A DNA stretch of 64,000 nucleotides from Pseudomonas cremoricolorata DSM 17059 = NBRC 16634 (GTDB taxonomy: Bacteria > Pseudomonadota > Gammaproteobacteria > Pseudomonadales > Pseudomonadaceae), in assembly GCF_000425745.1 (NCBI RefSeq), contig NZ_AUEA01000018.1, positions 1 through 64,000 of the forward strand. Reading direction: 5' to 3'. Within the stretch, counting starts at the first letter, position 1. Each line of letters starts with the position of its first letter. The notes under the pieces are model-generated. The model was not told the origin of the DNA. It was given only the letters and a program-made list of their open reading frames with translations, and did not search any database. Both the position numbers and the translations under genes were made by a program. Shown one piece after another: positions 17,587 through 26,554 of the stretch.

Positions 17587-18360
17587 TCAGGCTTCGAGGA
17601 AGTGTCGCAGCGTTGGCAGCAGGTCTGCGGTGGCGCTTTCGTGGAGTGAATGCTCGGCGAACGGCAGGTTGAACAGCCGTGCCCCGGCAACCCGCTCGGT
17701 CAGCTCGACCACATTGCCGCGCGACACCAGGGGATCGTCGTCGCCGCGCACCACCAGCACCTCGGCCTTGATCTGGCGCACCGAGTCGCCGGGGTAGCCG
17801 CTTGCATCAGACGCCAGCCACATGCCGCGCACGGCCTCGAGCAAACGTTCGAAATTCGCCTGCGGGTTGAGGGCTTCGTACCGCGCCACCTCTTCAGGGA
17901 ACATCTCGCGCCAGGCCTCGGCGCTGATGCGCTGGTACAGCGCGCGGGTCGGGTCGTGCTTAGGCAGCGCCCAGTGCGCGCCGATGCACACCAGCTTGTC
18001 GACCTTGAGCGCACCTGCCGCCGCCAGGCGCAGGCCGACGATGCCGCCGTCGCTGTGGCCGATCACGCTGATACCGGGCACCTGCAGATGCGCGACCAAG
18101 GCCTGCACGTCACGCTCCAGCCGCGCATAGCTGAGCGCCGCGCTGCCCAGAGTCGAGGCGCCGTGCCCGCGGCTGTCGAGGCCGATCAGGCGGAAACGCT
18201 CGCCCAGCGCTGGCAGCAGCGGGTTGAAGGTTTCCAGGGTGCCGAGCCCACCGTGCAGCAACAGCAATACCGGGCCTTGCGGATTGCCGGATTCCTCGTA
18301 GTAGAGCTGGGCGTCATCGACGAGCAGGGTGTGGCCGTGTTGATGGGTGAAAGGTGTCAT
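17587..18360 (-). CDS. Alpha/beta hydrolase
   Basis: A 257-residue alpha/beta hydrolase fold protein. The oxyanion strand is LLLLHGGLGTLETF, the nucleophile elbow GHSDGG places the catalytic Ser at 103, an acidic residue follows in VVRGDDDPLV, and the His is in AEHSLHES near the C-terminus. No signal peptide. Start ATG at 18360 has AGGAC seven bases upstream; an in-frame start at 18423 gives a cysteine-rich extension and is unlikely. The substrate is unknown. It is convergent with the thiamine enzyme and divergent from the exported peptidase-like gene. Confidence 0.8.
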   Translation of the reverse strand: MTPFTHQHGHTLLVDDAQLYYEESGNPQGPVLLLLHGGLGTLETFNPLLPALGERFRLIGLDSRGHGASTLGSAALSYARLERDVQALVAHLQVPGISVIGHSDGGIVGLRLAAAGALKVDKLVCIGAHWALPKHDPTRALYQRISAEAWREMFPEEVARYEALNPQANFERLLEAVRGMWLASDASGYPGDSVRQIKAEVLVVRGDDDPLVSRGNVVELTERVAGARLFNLPFAEHSLHESATADLLPTLRHFLEA

Positions 18361-18547
18361 GCAAACGTCCTGTTCGATGGAATGCGGAGCGCAATGGGAA
18401 CATATCGTGGTGTGCTGCGTCATGGATCACGTGGCAGTCAGGCCACTGGATGGCCGATCTGACTGCAGTTTCGCGCCCGTGCGGGCGGTATTCGCGTTAC
18501 AGTCGCGGCTCTGGCAAGGGCTTGAATGATGGGCGGGGACGATCACG

Positions 18548-19873
18548 ATGAACACTTCACGGGCCATGGCGCGCCTGACGCTGCCGGCGCTGTGGCTGGC
18601 CGCGACCCTGGCCCAGGCCTACGGCCATTATCAGGTCGAGCGCCCGGCGGGTGAGGGCGGCGCTTTGCGGGTCAGCCTGATTCTGCCGCAGGACGCGCTG
18701 CCGGAGCTGCGCAGGTTCTACGCCCGCGGGGTGGACTGGGGGCTCGAATCACAGGTGCGCGAGCCGCAGTGCGAGGGCGGCTTCAGGCTCGAGCAGGACG
18801 ACTACGGCTACTGGCTGGCCCCGCCTGGTTGCCGCGTCATCAGCTGGCGGGTGGACGCCCCGCTGCGCGCCGAGGGCAGCGTGAGTGCGTCGGCGCCGGC
18901 CAGCATGGCCCTGGCTGCGGGCGACTGGACGCTGCTTTCAGAGCCGACCTCACTGCTGCGCCCGATTCACGGCGGGCCGGCTGCGCAGACCCTGCACGGC
19001 GCTACTGCGCAGACCCCGGTGCTTGGGGCCAGTCCGGGTCAGTCGGGCGGCTGGCAGGTGCCGCAAGCGAGCGCGGGCCTGGAGCTCTACCTGATGGGCG
19101 CGGCACGCACTGAGCGGCGTCAGATCGGCGCCTTCGACGTGCGCCATGGCGCCGATGATCTGCAACGGGTGCAGCGTCTGGGCCTGCTCGACGCCCATGG
19201 CAAGGTCTTGAAGTACCTGGCCCACGTGGTGTATGGCGCAGTGCCCGTGCCGAAGGATCAGCGGGCGTTGCTGGTGGTCTGGCTGGGCCTCGATGCGGCC
19301 CATGGCCCTACGGGTGCAACCGCAGGCGGTCGAAGTCTTTTGCTCAACTACCCGACTGGCGATCAGCCCCACGCTGCCGAAAACCTCGCCAGCAGCCTGG
19401 CAAGCCTCGCCCACGGGCAGTTCCAGCAACTGGCAGGCGCCCGGCGCGGCCCGCACCCGGCGTTGCCTGACTGGGTCAGCGAGAGCCTGGCGCAGTATTA
19501 CGGCCTGCGCGCGCTTGACCACGTAGCGCCCGACAAGGCGGCCGCGACCAGGCTCAGTCAGCGCTTCATCGATCCTCAGCGCGAGGTCACGTTGCCATTG
19601 CCAGACGTGCAGCCCTTGTTTGCAAGCGACCGGCCCAGGGCGCTGGAAATGGCCAATCGACAAGGCGCGACGTTCTGGGCACAGCTGGACCGCGCGCTGC
19701 GCAGCACGGCTGCTGACAGTCACGGGCTCGATGCCTATATACCGGCGCTGCTGCAGATGGACTTTGCCGAGGACGGCCGCTTGCCGGAGGCTTTTCTGTC
19801 GCAGTTGCATGCACTTGAGCGTGAGCCGGTAGACGCGGTGCTGAGCAAGTACCTGAGCGGCGAGGCGCAGTAA
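18548..19873 (+). CDS. Exported protein, degenerate M61-like aminopeptidase
   Basis: A 441-residue protein with a signal peptide (MNTSRAMARLTLPALWLAATLAQA). The C-terminal half resembles M61/M1 metallopeptidases, but the zinc motif HExxH is changed: the equivalent region reads LAHGQFQQL (His289, then Gly290 and Gln293), while the downstream third-ligand region WVSESLAQYYG keeps Glu312. The N-terminal part would be the beta-rich domain. It is therefore probably catalytically inactive, or binds a metal differently, and may be a periplasmic binding or scaffold protein. A GntR-type regulator follows after 97 bases, but the two seem unrelated. Confidence 0.6.
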   Translation: MNTSRAMARLTLPALWLAATLAQAYGHYQVERPAGEGGALRVSLILPQDALPELRRFYARGVDWGLESQVREPQCEGGFRLEQDDYGYWLAPPGCRVISWRVDAPLRAEGSVSASAPASMALAAGDWTLLSEPTSLLRPIHGGPAAQTLHGATAQTPVLGASPGQSGGWQVPQASAGLELYLMGAARTERRQIGAFDVRHGADDLQRVQRLGLLDAHGKVLKYLAHVVYGAVPVPKDQRALLVVWLGLDAAHGPTGATAGGRSLLLNYPTGDQPHAAENLASSLASLAHGQFQQLAGARRGPHPALPDWVSESLAQYYGLRALDHVAPDKAAATRLSQRFIDPQREVTLPLPDVQPLFASDRPRALEMANRQGATFWAQLDRALRSTAADSHGLDAYIPALLQMDFAEDGRLPEAFLSQLHALEREPVDAVLSKYLSGEAQ

Positions 19874-19914
19874 CCTGCGATCGACTGACTATCCTGAGAG
19901 GCCCGGCGGATGTG

Positions 19915-19923
19915 ATCGTACAA
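19915..19923 (+). promoter_or_regulatory. ATCGTACAA motif, candidate operator of the FadR-type regulator
   Basis: ATCGTACAA lies 48 bases before the regulator start, just upstream of a -10-like TATCAT (19934-19939), so a bound repressor would block that promoter. The same nine bases occur upstream of kdgD at 26454-26462, at the other end of the galactarate block. Binding by the 19971 regulator is inferred. Confidence 0.45.
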
Positions 19924-19970
19924 CTGCTTGCGCTATCATGGCGGCTATTTTCCAACGTGAACGACAGGGC

Positions 19971-20720
19971 ATGACAGAGAAGCAGGTACAGGCCAGCGCC
20001 CGGCGCAAACCGCGCAGTCTGGCTCAGGAACTGGTCACGGTGCTGACCGAACGCATCCGCAGCGGCCAGCTCAAGCGCGGTGACAAACTGCCGACCGAAT
20101 CGCAGATCATGGCGGCCGAAGGCGTCAGCCGCACCGTGGTACGTGAGGCGATTTCTCGGTTGCAGGCCGCCGGGCAGGTCGAGACGCGTCATGGTATCGG
20201 CACCTTCGTGCTCAACGCCGCTACAAGTGGAGGCTTGCGCATCGACCCGGCCACTGTGGTGACCTTGCGCGAGGTGCTGGCGGTGCTGGAGCTGCGTATC
20301 GCGCTGGAGGTCGAGTCGGCGGGGTTGGCCGCGCAGCGACGCAGCGAAGCGGAGCTTGCCGACATGCGCGCGGCGCTCGACGAGCTCAACGAAGGGGCTG
20401 CGCATGCCACCGACGCTGTTTCGGCGGATTTTCAATTCCACCTGCACATCGCCCGGGCCAGCGGCAACCACTATTTCGCCGATATCCTCGATCATCTCGG
20501 GACCAGCATCATTCCGCGGACACGCCTCAATTCCGCGCGCCTGGCCCACGATGATCAGGCGCATTACCTGAGCCGGCTGATGCACGAGCATGAAGCGATC
20601 TACGAAGCTATTGCCCGTCGCGATGGCGAAGGGGCGAAAATGGCCATGCGCATGCACTTGAGCAATAGCCGTGAGCGCTTGCGCCAGGCCCATGAACACG
20701 CCGACGTGCACAAGGCCTGA
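19971..20720 (+). CDS. GntR-family transcriptional regulator, FadR subfamily
   Basis: A 249-residue regulator. The N-terminal winged helix (about residues 12-80) has KLPTESQIMAAEGVSRTVVREAISRLQAAGQVETRHGIGTFV, and the C-terminal FCD domain has the metal-ligand helix DFQFHLHIARASGNHYF and later EHEAIYEAIARRD. The start is ATG at 19971; an in-frame start 11 codons earlier lies in the promoter region. It faces the galactarate genes across a shared terminator and is the likely repressor of that block, released by an acid sugar or intermediate. Its promoter carries the ATCGTACAA motif also found before kdgD. Confidence 0.8.
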   Translation: MTEKQVQASARRKPRSLAQELVTVLTERIRSGQLKRGDKLPTESQIMAAEGVSRTVVREAISRLQAAGQVETRHGIGTFVLNAATSGGLRIDPATVVTLREVLAVLELRIALEVESAGLAAQRRSEAELADMRAALDELNEGAAHATDAVSADFQFHLHIARASGNHYFADILDHLGTSIIPRTRLNSARLAHDDQAHYLSRLMHEHEAIYEAIARRDGEGAKMAMRMHLSNSRERLRQAHEHADVHKA

Positions 20721-20740
20721 ACGCTCGCGCGCAGCACGAC

Positions 20741-20764
20741 GAAGCCCCGCGAATGCGGGGCTTC
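20741..20764. terminator. Bidirectional terminator between the regulator and dehydrogenase genes
   Basis: GAAGCCCCGC-GAAT-GCGGGGCTTC forms a perfect 10-bp stem with a four-base loop. It lies 20 bases after the regulator stop and 16 from the stop of the convergent aldehyde dehydrogenase gene. Confidence 0.8.
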
Positions 20765-20780
20765 GTCATTACCACAGGCG

Positions 20781-22361
20781 TCAGAGCGGCGCTTCGCTCC
20801 ATTGCCCGTTGACCAGGCGGCGCAGGCCCAGCGGGTTGCTGTCGCGCAGCGCCTCTGGCAGCAGCGCCTGCGGGTAGTTCTGGTAGCACACCGGGCGCAG
20901 GAAGCGGTCGATGGCCAGTGTACCGACCGAGGTACCGCGGGCATCGGAGGTGGCCGGGTAGGGCCCGCCGTGAACCATGGCGTCGCACACTTCCACACCT
21001 GTCGGATAGCCGTTGATCAGGATACGGCCGACCTTTTCCTCCAGCAGCGGCACCAGCCAGGCGTAGGCCTGGAAATCCTCCGCTTCGCCGATCAGCGTGG
21101 CAGTCAACTGGCCGCGCAGGCCGAGCAGGGCGGCGCGCAGTTGCGCGTTGTCCTGCACCTCTACGGCCACCGTGGTCGGGCCGAACACCTCTTCCTGCAG
21201 CAGCGGGTCGGATGTCTCCAGCAGGCGGGCCTGGGCCTTGAACAGCTGCGCGCGGGCCTGATTGCCCTGCTGAACCTGGCCGGCCAGGTGCTGGATGCCG
21301 CTGTGGGCTTGAAGGTGTTCGAGGCCGCTGACATAGCTGCGCAGGCCGCCTGCATTGAGCAGGGTCTGGCCAGCCTGAGCGTCCAAGTGTTGGCCCAGAT
21401 CGGCCAGCAGCTGGCTGAACTGCGGCGATTGCAGACCGATGAGCAGGCCTGGATTGGTGCAGAACTGGCCTGCGCCCATGCACACGGAACCGGCCAGCTC
21501 GCGGGCGATGGCCTCGCCACGCTTGGCCAGTGCGCTCGGCAGAAGGATCACCGGGTTGATGCTGGACATCTCGGCGAACACCGGGATTGGCTGCGGACGC
21601 TCGGCGGCCATCCGGCACAGCGCATCGCCACCGCTGAGCGAACCGGTGAAGCCGACGGCCTGGATCGCCGGGTGCTTGACCAGCGCCTCGCCCACGCGGC
21701 TGCCGAAGATCATGTTGAATACGCCCTTGGGCATGCCAGTGCGCTCGGCGGCGCGGATGATCGCGGCGCCGACCAGATCGGCCGTTGCCATGTGCCCGCT
21801 GTGGGCCTTGAACACCACGGGGCAACCGGCGGCGAAGGCGGCAGCGGTATCACCGCCTGCGGTGGAGAAGGCCAGCGGGAAATTGCTGGCACCGAACACC
21901 GCCACCGGGCCGACGCCGATGCGCATCTGCCGCAGGTCTACGCGCGGCAGCGGCTGGCGCTCGGGCAGCGCCAGGTCGATGCGCGCGCCGAGGAAATCCC
22001 CACGCCGCAGAACCTGGGCGAACAGGCGCATCTGCCCGCTGGTGCGGCCGCGCTCACCCTGGATACGGGCGCTGGGCAGCGCGGTTTCGCGGCAAACGAT
22101 AGCGACGAAGCTGTCGTCGAGCTCGTCCAGTTCGGCCGCGATGGCGTCGAGGAACTCGGCGCGACGGGCAGGGCTGAGCTGGCGAAATTCGCCGAACGCG
22201 GCCTGGGCAGCATTCGCAGCCTGGTCGACTTCGTCGTCGGTGGCCTGGGCGAAGTGGTAGGGCAAGGCCTCGCCGGTGCTGGCGTCGAGGCTCTGCAGGC
22301 GCTGCGAACCCGCGGCGCTACGGGCGCCTGCGATGAAATTGTGGCCGAGGATCTCTGGCAT
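20781..22361 (-). CDS. 2,5-dioxovalerate (alpha-ketoglutarate semialdehyde) dehydrogenase
   Basis: A 526-residue NADP-type aldehyde dehydrogenase of the KGSADH family. Asn160 (GASNFP), Lys185, Glu264 (FAEMSSINP) and the nucleophile Cys301 (GQFCTNPG) are present. It would oxidise 2,5-dioxopentanoate, made by KdgD, to 2-oxoglutarate, the last step of galactarate and glucarate breakdown. The ATG at 22361 opens MPEILGHNFIAG, with GGAGCC upstream. It is 25 bases downstream of garD, in the same operon as the transporter and kdgD. Confidence 0.88.
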   Translation of the reverse strand: MPEILGHNFIAGARSAAGSQRLQSLDASTGEALPYHFAQATDDEVDQAANAAQAAFGEFRQLSPARRAEFLDAIAAELDELDDSFVAIVCRETALPSARIQGERGRTSGQMRLFAQVLRRGDFLGARIDLALPERQPLPRVDLRQMRIGVGPVAVFGASNFPLAFSTAGGDTAAAFAAGCPVVFKAHSGHMATADLVGAAIIRAAERTGMPKGVFNMIFGSRVGEALVKHPAIQAVGFTGSLSGGDALCRMAAERPQPIPVFAEMSSINPVILLPSALAKRGEAIARELAGSVCMGAGQFCTNPGLLIGLQSPQFSQLLADLGQHLDAQAGQTLLNAGGLRSYVSGLEHLQAHSGIQHLAGQVQQGNQARAQLFKAQARLLETSDPLLQEEVFGPTTVAVEVQDNAQLRAALLGLRGQLTATLIGEAEDFQAYAWLVPLLEEKVGRILINGYPTGVEVCDAMVHGGPYPATSDARGTSVGTLAIDRFLRPVCYQNYPQALLPEALRDSNPLGLRRLVNGQWSEAPL

Positions 22362-22386
22362 GTTGGGCTCCTGGAAGGATGGATGA

Positions 22387-23940
22387 TCAGGTAATCGGTG
22401 CCGGATTGAACAAGGTGATGTCGTTGTGCAGGCGGTGCTGTTCTGCCCAGGTCTGTTTGCGGCCGCTGGCGACGTCCAGGTAGTAGTGGAACAGCTCCCA
22501 GCCCAGTTCTTCGATGCTCGAGCGGCCACTGGCGATGCGCCCGGCGTCGATGTCGATCAGGTCCGGCCAGCGCTGCGCCAGTTCACTGCGCGTGCAGACC
22601 TTGACCACCGGGGCCATGGCCAGGCCATAGGGCGTGCCGCGGCCGGTGGTGAAGACGTGCAGGTTCATGCCGGCGGCCAGTTGCAGCGTGCCGCAGACAA
22701 AATCGCTGGCCGGCGTCGCGCAGAAGATCAGGCCCTTGCGTGTGACCCGCTCGCCAGGGCCGAGTACGCCCTGGATCGCGCCACTGCCGGACTTGACGAT
22801 CGAACCGAGGGATTTCTCCACGATGTTCGACAGGCCACCCTTCTTGTTGCCGGGTGTGGTATTGGCGCTGCGATCTGCCGCGCCTTGTTGCAGGTAACGG
22901 TCGTACCAGTCCATTTCGCGCACCAGGGCGTCGGCAACGTTCTGGTCCTGCGCGCGCGAGGTGAGCATGTAGATGGCGTCGCGCACCTCGGTAACCTCCG
23001 AGAACAGCACAGTGGCGCCGGCCCGTACCAGCAGGTCGGCGGCATGACCGAGCGCCGGGTTCGCGGTGATACCGGAAAAGGCATCGCTGCCGCCGCACTG
23101 CATGCCCAGAATCAGTTCGCTGGCCGGTACCGGTTCGCGGCGGCGCTGGTCGAGTTTCTTCAGGCGGGTTTCGGCCAGCGCCATGATCTGCTCGATCATC
23201 TCCACGAAGCCCAGGCTTGCGTCCTGAAGGCGGTAGAGCCACGGTTCGCTGAGGTCGACCGACGGGTCGTCCGCGTGCATGACCTGGTCGGCCTGAAGCT
23301 TTTCGCAGCCCAGGCTGATGACCAGTGCTTCGCCGCCCAGATTAGGGTTGCGCGCAAGATTGCGCACGGTGCGAATCGGAATGTAGGCATCGCGGGCGTT
23401 GATCGCCACGCCGCAGCCATAGCTGTGGGTGAGGGCGACCACGTCATCGACGTTGGGGTAGTTGGGCAACAGCTCGGCGCGGATGCGCTTGACCGCATGC
23501 TCCAGCACGCCGGTCACGCACTGCACGGTGGTGGTGATGCCGAGGATGTTGCGCGTGCCGACGGTGCCGTCGGCGTTGCGGTAGCCGTCGAAGGTAAAAC
23601 CCTCCAGCGGCGCCAACGGTGGCGGCACCGCGTCACAGCGCGGCAAGCTGTCGAGGGCGGGTGCGGCCGGCATGGCGAGTTGGCTTTCCTGCACCCAACT
23701 GCCCTGGCGCAGGTCTGCCAGCGCATGCCCGATGATTTGCCCGTAGCGGCGTACGGGCTCACCCTTGGCAATATCCACCGTGGCGACCTTGTGGCTCTGC
23801 GGCACGGCTTCGACCAGGGTCAGGCCGTCGGCGAAACGCGCGCCTTCGCCAAGGCCGCCGTCGTTGACCACGACCACGACATTGTCGTCGTCGTGCAGGC
23901 GGACGTAGTGAGGTGAGTCGGAGTGTTCGATCAACTGCAT
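22387..23940 (-). CDS. garD: Galactarate dehydratase
   Basis: A 517-residue UxaA/GarD-family dehydratase, close to the 523 of the enteric enzyme. Family marks include the N-terminal SAF-like region DDDNVVVVVNDGG, the metal-binding SYGCGVAINARDA segment, LGMQCGGSDAFSGITANP and NKKGGLSNIVEKSLGSI. It removes water from galactarate to give 5-dehydro-4-deoxyglucarate, the substrate of KdgD. The ATG at 23940 is used; earlier in-frame codons read through a hydrophilic stretch with no ribosome site. It lies between the transporter and the dehydrogenase. Confidence 0.92.
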   Translation of the reverse strand: MQLIEHSDSPHYVRLHDDDNVVVVVNDGGLGEGARFADGLTLVEAVPQSHKVATVDIAKGEPVRRYGQIIGHALADLRQGSWVQESQLAMPAAPALDSLPRCDAVPPPLAPLEGFTFDGYRNADGTVGTRNILGITTTVQCVTGVLEHAVKRIRAELLPNYPNVDDVVALTHSYGCGVAINARDAYIPIRTVRNLARNPNLGGEALVISLGCEKLQADQVMHADDPSVDLSEPWLYRLQDASLGFVEMIEQIMALAETRLKKLDQRRREPVPASELILGMQCGGSDAFSGITANPALGHAADLLVRAGATVLFSEVTEVRDAIYMLTSRAQDQNVADALVREMDWYDRYLQQGAADRSANTTPGNKKGGLSNIVEKSLGSIVKSGSGAIQGVLGPGERVTRKGLIFCATPASDFVCGTLQLAAGMNLHVFTTGRGTPYGLAMAPVVKVCTRSELAQRWPDLIDIDAGRIASGRSSIEELGWELFHYYLDVASGRKQTWAEQHRLHNDITLFNPAPIT

Positions 23941-24016
23941 GTTGGGCCTATCTGTCAGGTTCTCAGGCTTTTTGTACATCTGCCCGCAGCGCACCAGCCG
24001 CCGCGGGCGTGTTCAC

Positions 24017-25381
24017 TCAGGGGCGCGAGCTGGCCAGTGCGCTGGGCGCATCAGGCTCGGTCTTGGCCTTCGGGGCGTCGTCGCGCAGTTCGATGCGTTT
24101 GATCGGGCCGACGATCACCAGGTAGCTGAACACCGCCACCAGCGCGTTGGCACCCACGTACACCAAGGCCCACTTGAACGAGCCGGTGGCGCTGATGATG
24201 TAGCCGATGACGATCGGTGTGGTGATCGAGGCGATATTGCCGAAGGTGTTGAACAGGCCGCCCGAAAGCCCGGCGATCTGCTTGGGCGAGGTGTCTGCCA
24301 CCACCGCCCAGCCCAGCGCGCCAATGCCCTTGCCGAAGAAGGCCAGGGTCATGAAGCCGACTACCATCCACTCGGCGTCGACGTAGTTGCAGAACACCAT
24401 GGTCGTCGATAGCAACAGCCCGCAGACGATCGGCAGCTTGCGCGAGAAGGTCAGCGAGTTGCCGCGACGCAGCAGCCAGTCCGAGATCACCCCGCCTAGC
24501 ACACCCCCGATGAAGCCGCAGATCGCCGGCAACGAGGCGATGAAGCCCGCCTTGAGAATGGTCATGCCGCGTTCCTGCACCAGGTACACGGGGAACCAAG
24601 TCAGGAAAAAGTAAGTGATGGCGTTGATGCAGTACTGGCCCAGGTAGACGCCCAGCAGCATGCGGCTGGTGAGCAACTGCTTGATGTAGCCCCACTTCGG
24701 GCCGTCGTTGCCACGCTTGTGATCCATGTCCACCAGGCCGCCGTTGCGCTCGATGTGCTCGAGCTCGCCGGCGCTGATGCGCGGATGCTGCTTGGGGTTG
24801 TAGATGGTTTTCATCCACACCATCGAGAAGACGATGCCCAGCGCGCCCATGACCACGAAGACGTGCTCCCAGCCGAAACTGAACACGATCCAGCCCATGA
24901 TCGGCGCGAACAGGGCGGTTGCGAAGTACTGCGCCGAGTTAAAGATGGCCGATGCCGTGCCCCGTTCCTGGGTCGGGAACCAGGCCGCGACGATACGCGC
25001 ATTGCCGGGGAAGGAGGGCGCTTCGGCGAAGCCGACCAGAAAGCGCAGGGTGAACAAGGTGACGACCGCCCAGGCCACCGGCATGCCGCCGACGAAACCC
25101 TGCAACAGGGTGAACAACGACCAGGTGAAAATGCTCACGGCGTAGACGTTCTTGGAGCCGAACCGATCGAGCAGCCAGCCACCAGGAATCTGCCCTGCGA
25201 CATAGGCCCAGCCGAACGCGGAGAAGATGTAACCGAGGGTCACGGCATCGATGCCGAGGTCTTTCTGCAGGCTGGAGCCTGCGATGGCGATGGTGGCGCG
25301 GTCGGCGTAGTTGATCGTGGTCACCAGAAACAGCATGAACAGGATCAGGTAGCGCACATGCGTCTTCTTAGTCGCTTGCAT
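24017..25381 (-). CDS. MFS transporter, galactarate/glucarate (GudP) type
   Basis: A 454-residue protein with about twelve transmembrane segments and the anion:cation symporter hallmarks: NYADRATIAIAG in helix 1, GWAYVAGQIPGGWLLDRFGSK between helices 2 and 3, and FNSAQYFATALFAPIMGW. It most resembles the GudP/GarP hexarate permeases and would import galactarate or glucarate with protons. It lies between kdgD (upstream) and garD (downstream). A hairpin in the kdgD-transporter gap may tune expression. The substrate is supported by the gene context. Confidence 0.85.
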   Translation of the reverse strand: MQATKKTHVRYLILFMLFLVTTINYADRATIAIAGSSLQKDLGIDAVTLGYIFSAFGWAYVAGQIPGGWLLDRFGSKNVYAVSIFTWSLFTLLQGFVGGMPVAWAVVTLFTLRFLVGFAEAPSFPGNARIVAAWFPTQERGTASAIFNSAQYFATALFAPIMGWIVFSFGWEHVFVVMGALGIVFSMVWMKTIYNPKQHPRISAGELEHIERNGGLVDMDHKRGNDGPKWGYIKQLLTSRMLLGVYLGQYCINAITYFFLTWFPVYLVQERGMTILKAGFIASLPAICGFIGGVLGGVISDWLLRRGNSLTFSRKLPIVCGLLLSTTMVFCNYVDAEWMVVGFMTLAFFGKGIGALGWAVVADTSPKQIAGLSGGLFNTFGNIASITTPIVIGYIISATGSFKWALVYVGANALVAVFSYLVIVGPIKRIELRDDAPKAKTEPDAPSALASSRP

Positions 25382-25430
25382 GCTGGTTGTACTCCCACTA
25401 GTTATTGTTGTGCGGGGTCATTGGATGTAG

Positions 25431-25455
25431 CCGGAGTGTGACAGGCCCACTCCGG
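25431..25455 (-). terminator. Intercistronic hairpin between kdgD and the transporter
   Basis: CCGGAGTG (25431-25438) pairs with CACTCCGG (25448-25455) around nine bases, 30 bases after the kdgD stop. Without a T-run it may be an attenuator or an mRNA-stabilising hairpin, not a full terminator. Confidence 0.4.
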
Positions 25456-25484
25456 GGTGGCCTCTGCGAGGCCGAGGGATGGGT

Positions 25485-26396
25485 TTACTGCGGCCCCATC
25501 TTGTCCATCAATGCAGCGAGCATTTCGTACTCGTCGGCGGTGAGGTCGGTGAGTGGAGTCCGCACCGGGCCTGCGTCATGGCCGGCAATCCTGGCGCCAG
25601 CCTTGACGATGCTCACGGCGTAGCCGGCCTTGCGGTTGCGGATGTCCAGGTAGGGCAGGAAGAAATCGTCGATCAGCTTGCCGACCGTGGCGTGGTCGTC
25701 GCGGGCAACGGCGTGGTAGAAGTCCATGGCCGTCTTGGGCACGAAGTTGAACACCGCCGAGGAATAAACCGGTACGCCCAGGGCCTTGTAGGCGGCCGCG
25801 TAGACCTCAGCCGTCGGCAGACCGCCCAGGTAGCTGAAACGGTCACCCAGGCGACGACGAATCGACACCATCAGCTCGATGTCACCCAGGCCATCCTTGT
25901 AGCCGATCAGGTTGGGGCAGCGCTCGGCCAGGCGCTCCAGCAGGTCGGCATTGAGGCGGCAGACATTGCGGTTGTAGACCACCACACCGATGTTCACCGA
26001 TTTGCACACGGCCTCGACGTGGGCTGCCACGCCGTCCTGGCTGGCCTCGGTCAGGTAATGCGGCAGCAGCAACAGGCCTTTTGCCCCCAGACGTTCTGCT
26101 TCCTGGGCGTACTCGATAGCCTGACGCGTAGCGCCACCCACACCGGCCAGGATCGGCACCGAAGTGGCGCAGGTATCCACAGCGGTCTTGATCACCTGGC
26201 TGTACTCGCTGGCAGCGAGGGAGAAGAACTCACCGGTGCCACCTGCGGCGAACAGCGCGCTGGCGCCATAGGGGGCGAGCCATTCCAGGCGCTTGATGTA
26301 GCTCGCCTGGTTGAAGTCGCCCTGGGCGTTGAAGTCGGTGACCGGGAAAGACAGCAGGCCGTGGGAGAGGATGGATTTCAGATCTTGTGGATTCAT
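25485..26396 (-). CDS. kdgD: 5-dehydro-4-deoxyglucarate dehydratase
   Basis: A 303-residue class I aldolase-fold protein of the DapA/NanA superfamily. The substrate loop GGTGE is at residues 52-56, Tyr141 is in VVYNRN and the Schiff-base Lys167 in LIGYKDG. It dehydrates and decarboxylates 5-dehydro-4-deoxyglucarate to 2,5-dioxopentanoate. The length matches the family's usual 303 residues. Start ATG 26396, with AAGGATCC upstream. It is the promoter-proximal gene of the galactarate operon, and the ATCGTACAA motif lies about 58 bases upstream. Confidence 0.92.
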   Translation of the reverse strand: MNPQDLKSILSHGLLSFPVTDFNAQGDFNQASYIKRLEWLAPYGASALFAAGGTGEFFSLAASEYSQVIKTAVDTCATSVPILAGVGGATRQAIEYAQEAERLGAKGLLLLPHYLTEASQDGVAAHVEAVCKSVNIGVVVYNRNVCRLNADLLERLAERCPNLIGYKDGLGDIELMVSIRRRLGDRFSYLGGLPTAEVYAAAYKALGVPVYSSAVFNFVPKTAMDFYHAVARDDHATVGKLIDDFFLPYLDIRNRKAGYAVSIVKAGARIAGHDAGPVRTPLTDLTADEYEMLAALMDKMGPQ

Positions 26397-26453
26397 TGTT
26401 GTAAGGATCCTGTGGCGCTTGAGGTGAAAGGTGCTGCAGTGCGAAGGTAAGTT

Positions 26454-26462
26454 ATCGTACAA
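26454..26462 (-). promoter_or_regulatory. ATCGTACAA motif upstream of kdgD
   Basis: On the kdgD strand it reads TTGTACGAT, overlapping a -10-like TACGAT, 58 bases before the start codon. The same nine bases lie before the FadR-type regulator gene (19915-19923), which makes it a candidate operator for that protein. Confidence 0.45.
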
Positions 26463-26554
26463 CCTAGATGATGACTAGAGGCCTGTTGAGAATTTTTTGC
26501 GCTGAAGGAGCTGTATTTCTAACTTTTCGGGCGCTGAGGGGGCGTTTCCTGCGC

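Noticed and set aside
22426..23916. Long open frame (about 496 codons) antisense to garD
   Set aside because: It is on the opposite strand of a clear garD gene; its translation is low-complexity and matches no family. High-GC coding strands often leave such mirror frames. The same applies to long frames opposite cysI (27277-29145), metH (39077-41170) and cti (41870-44119).
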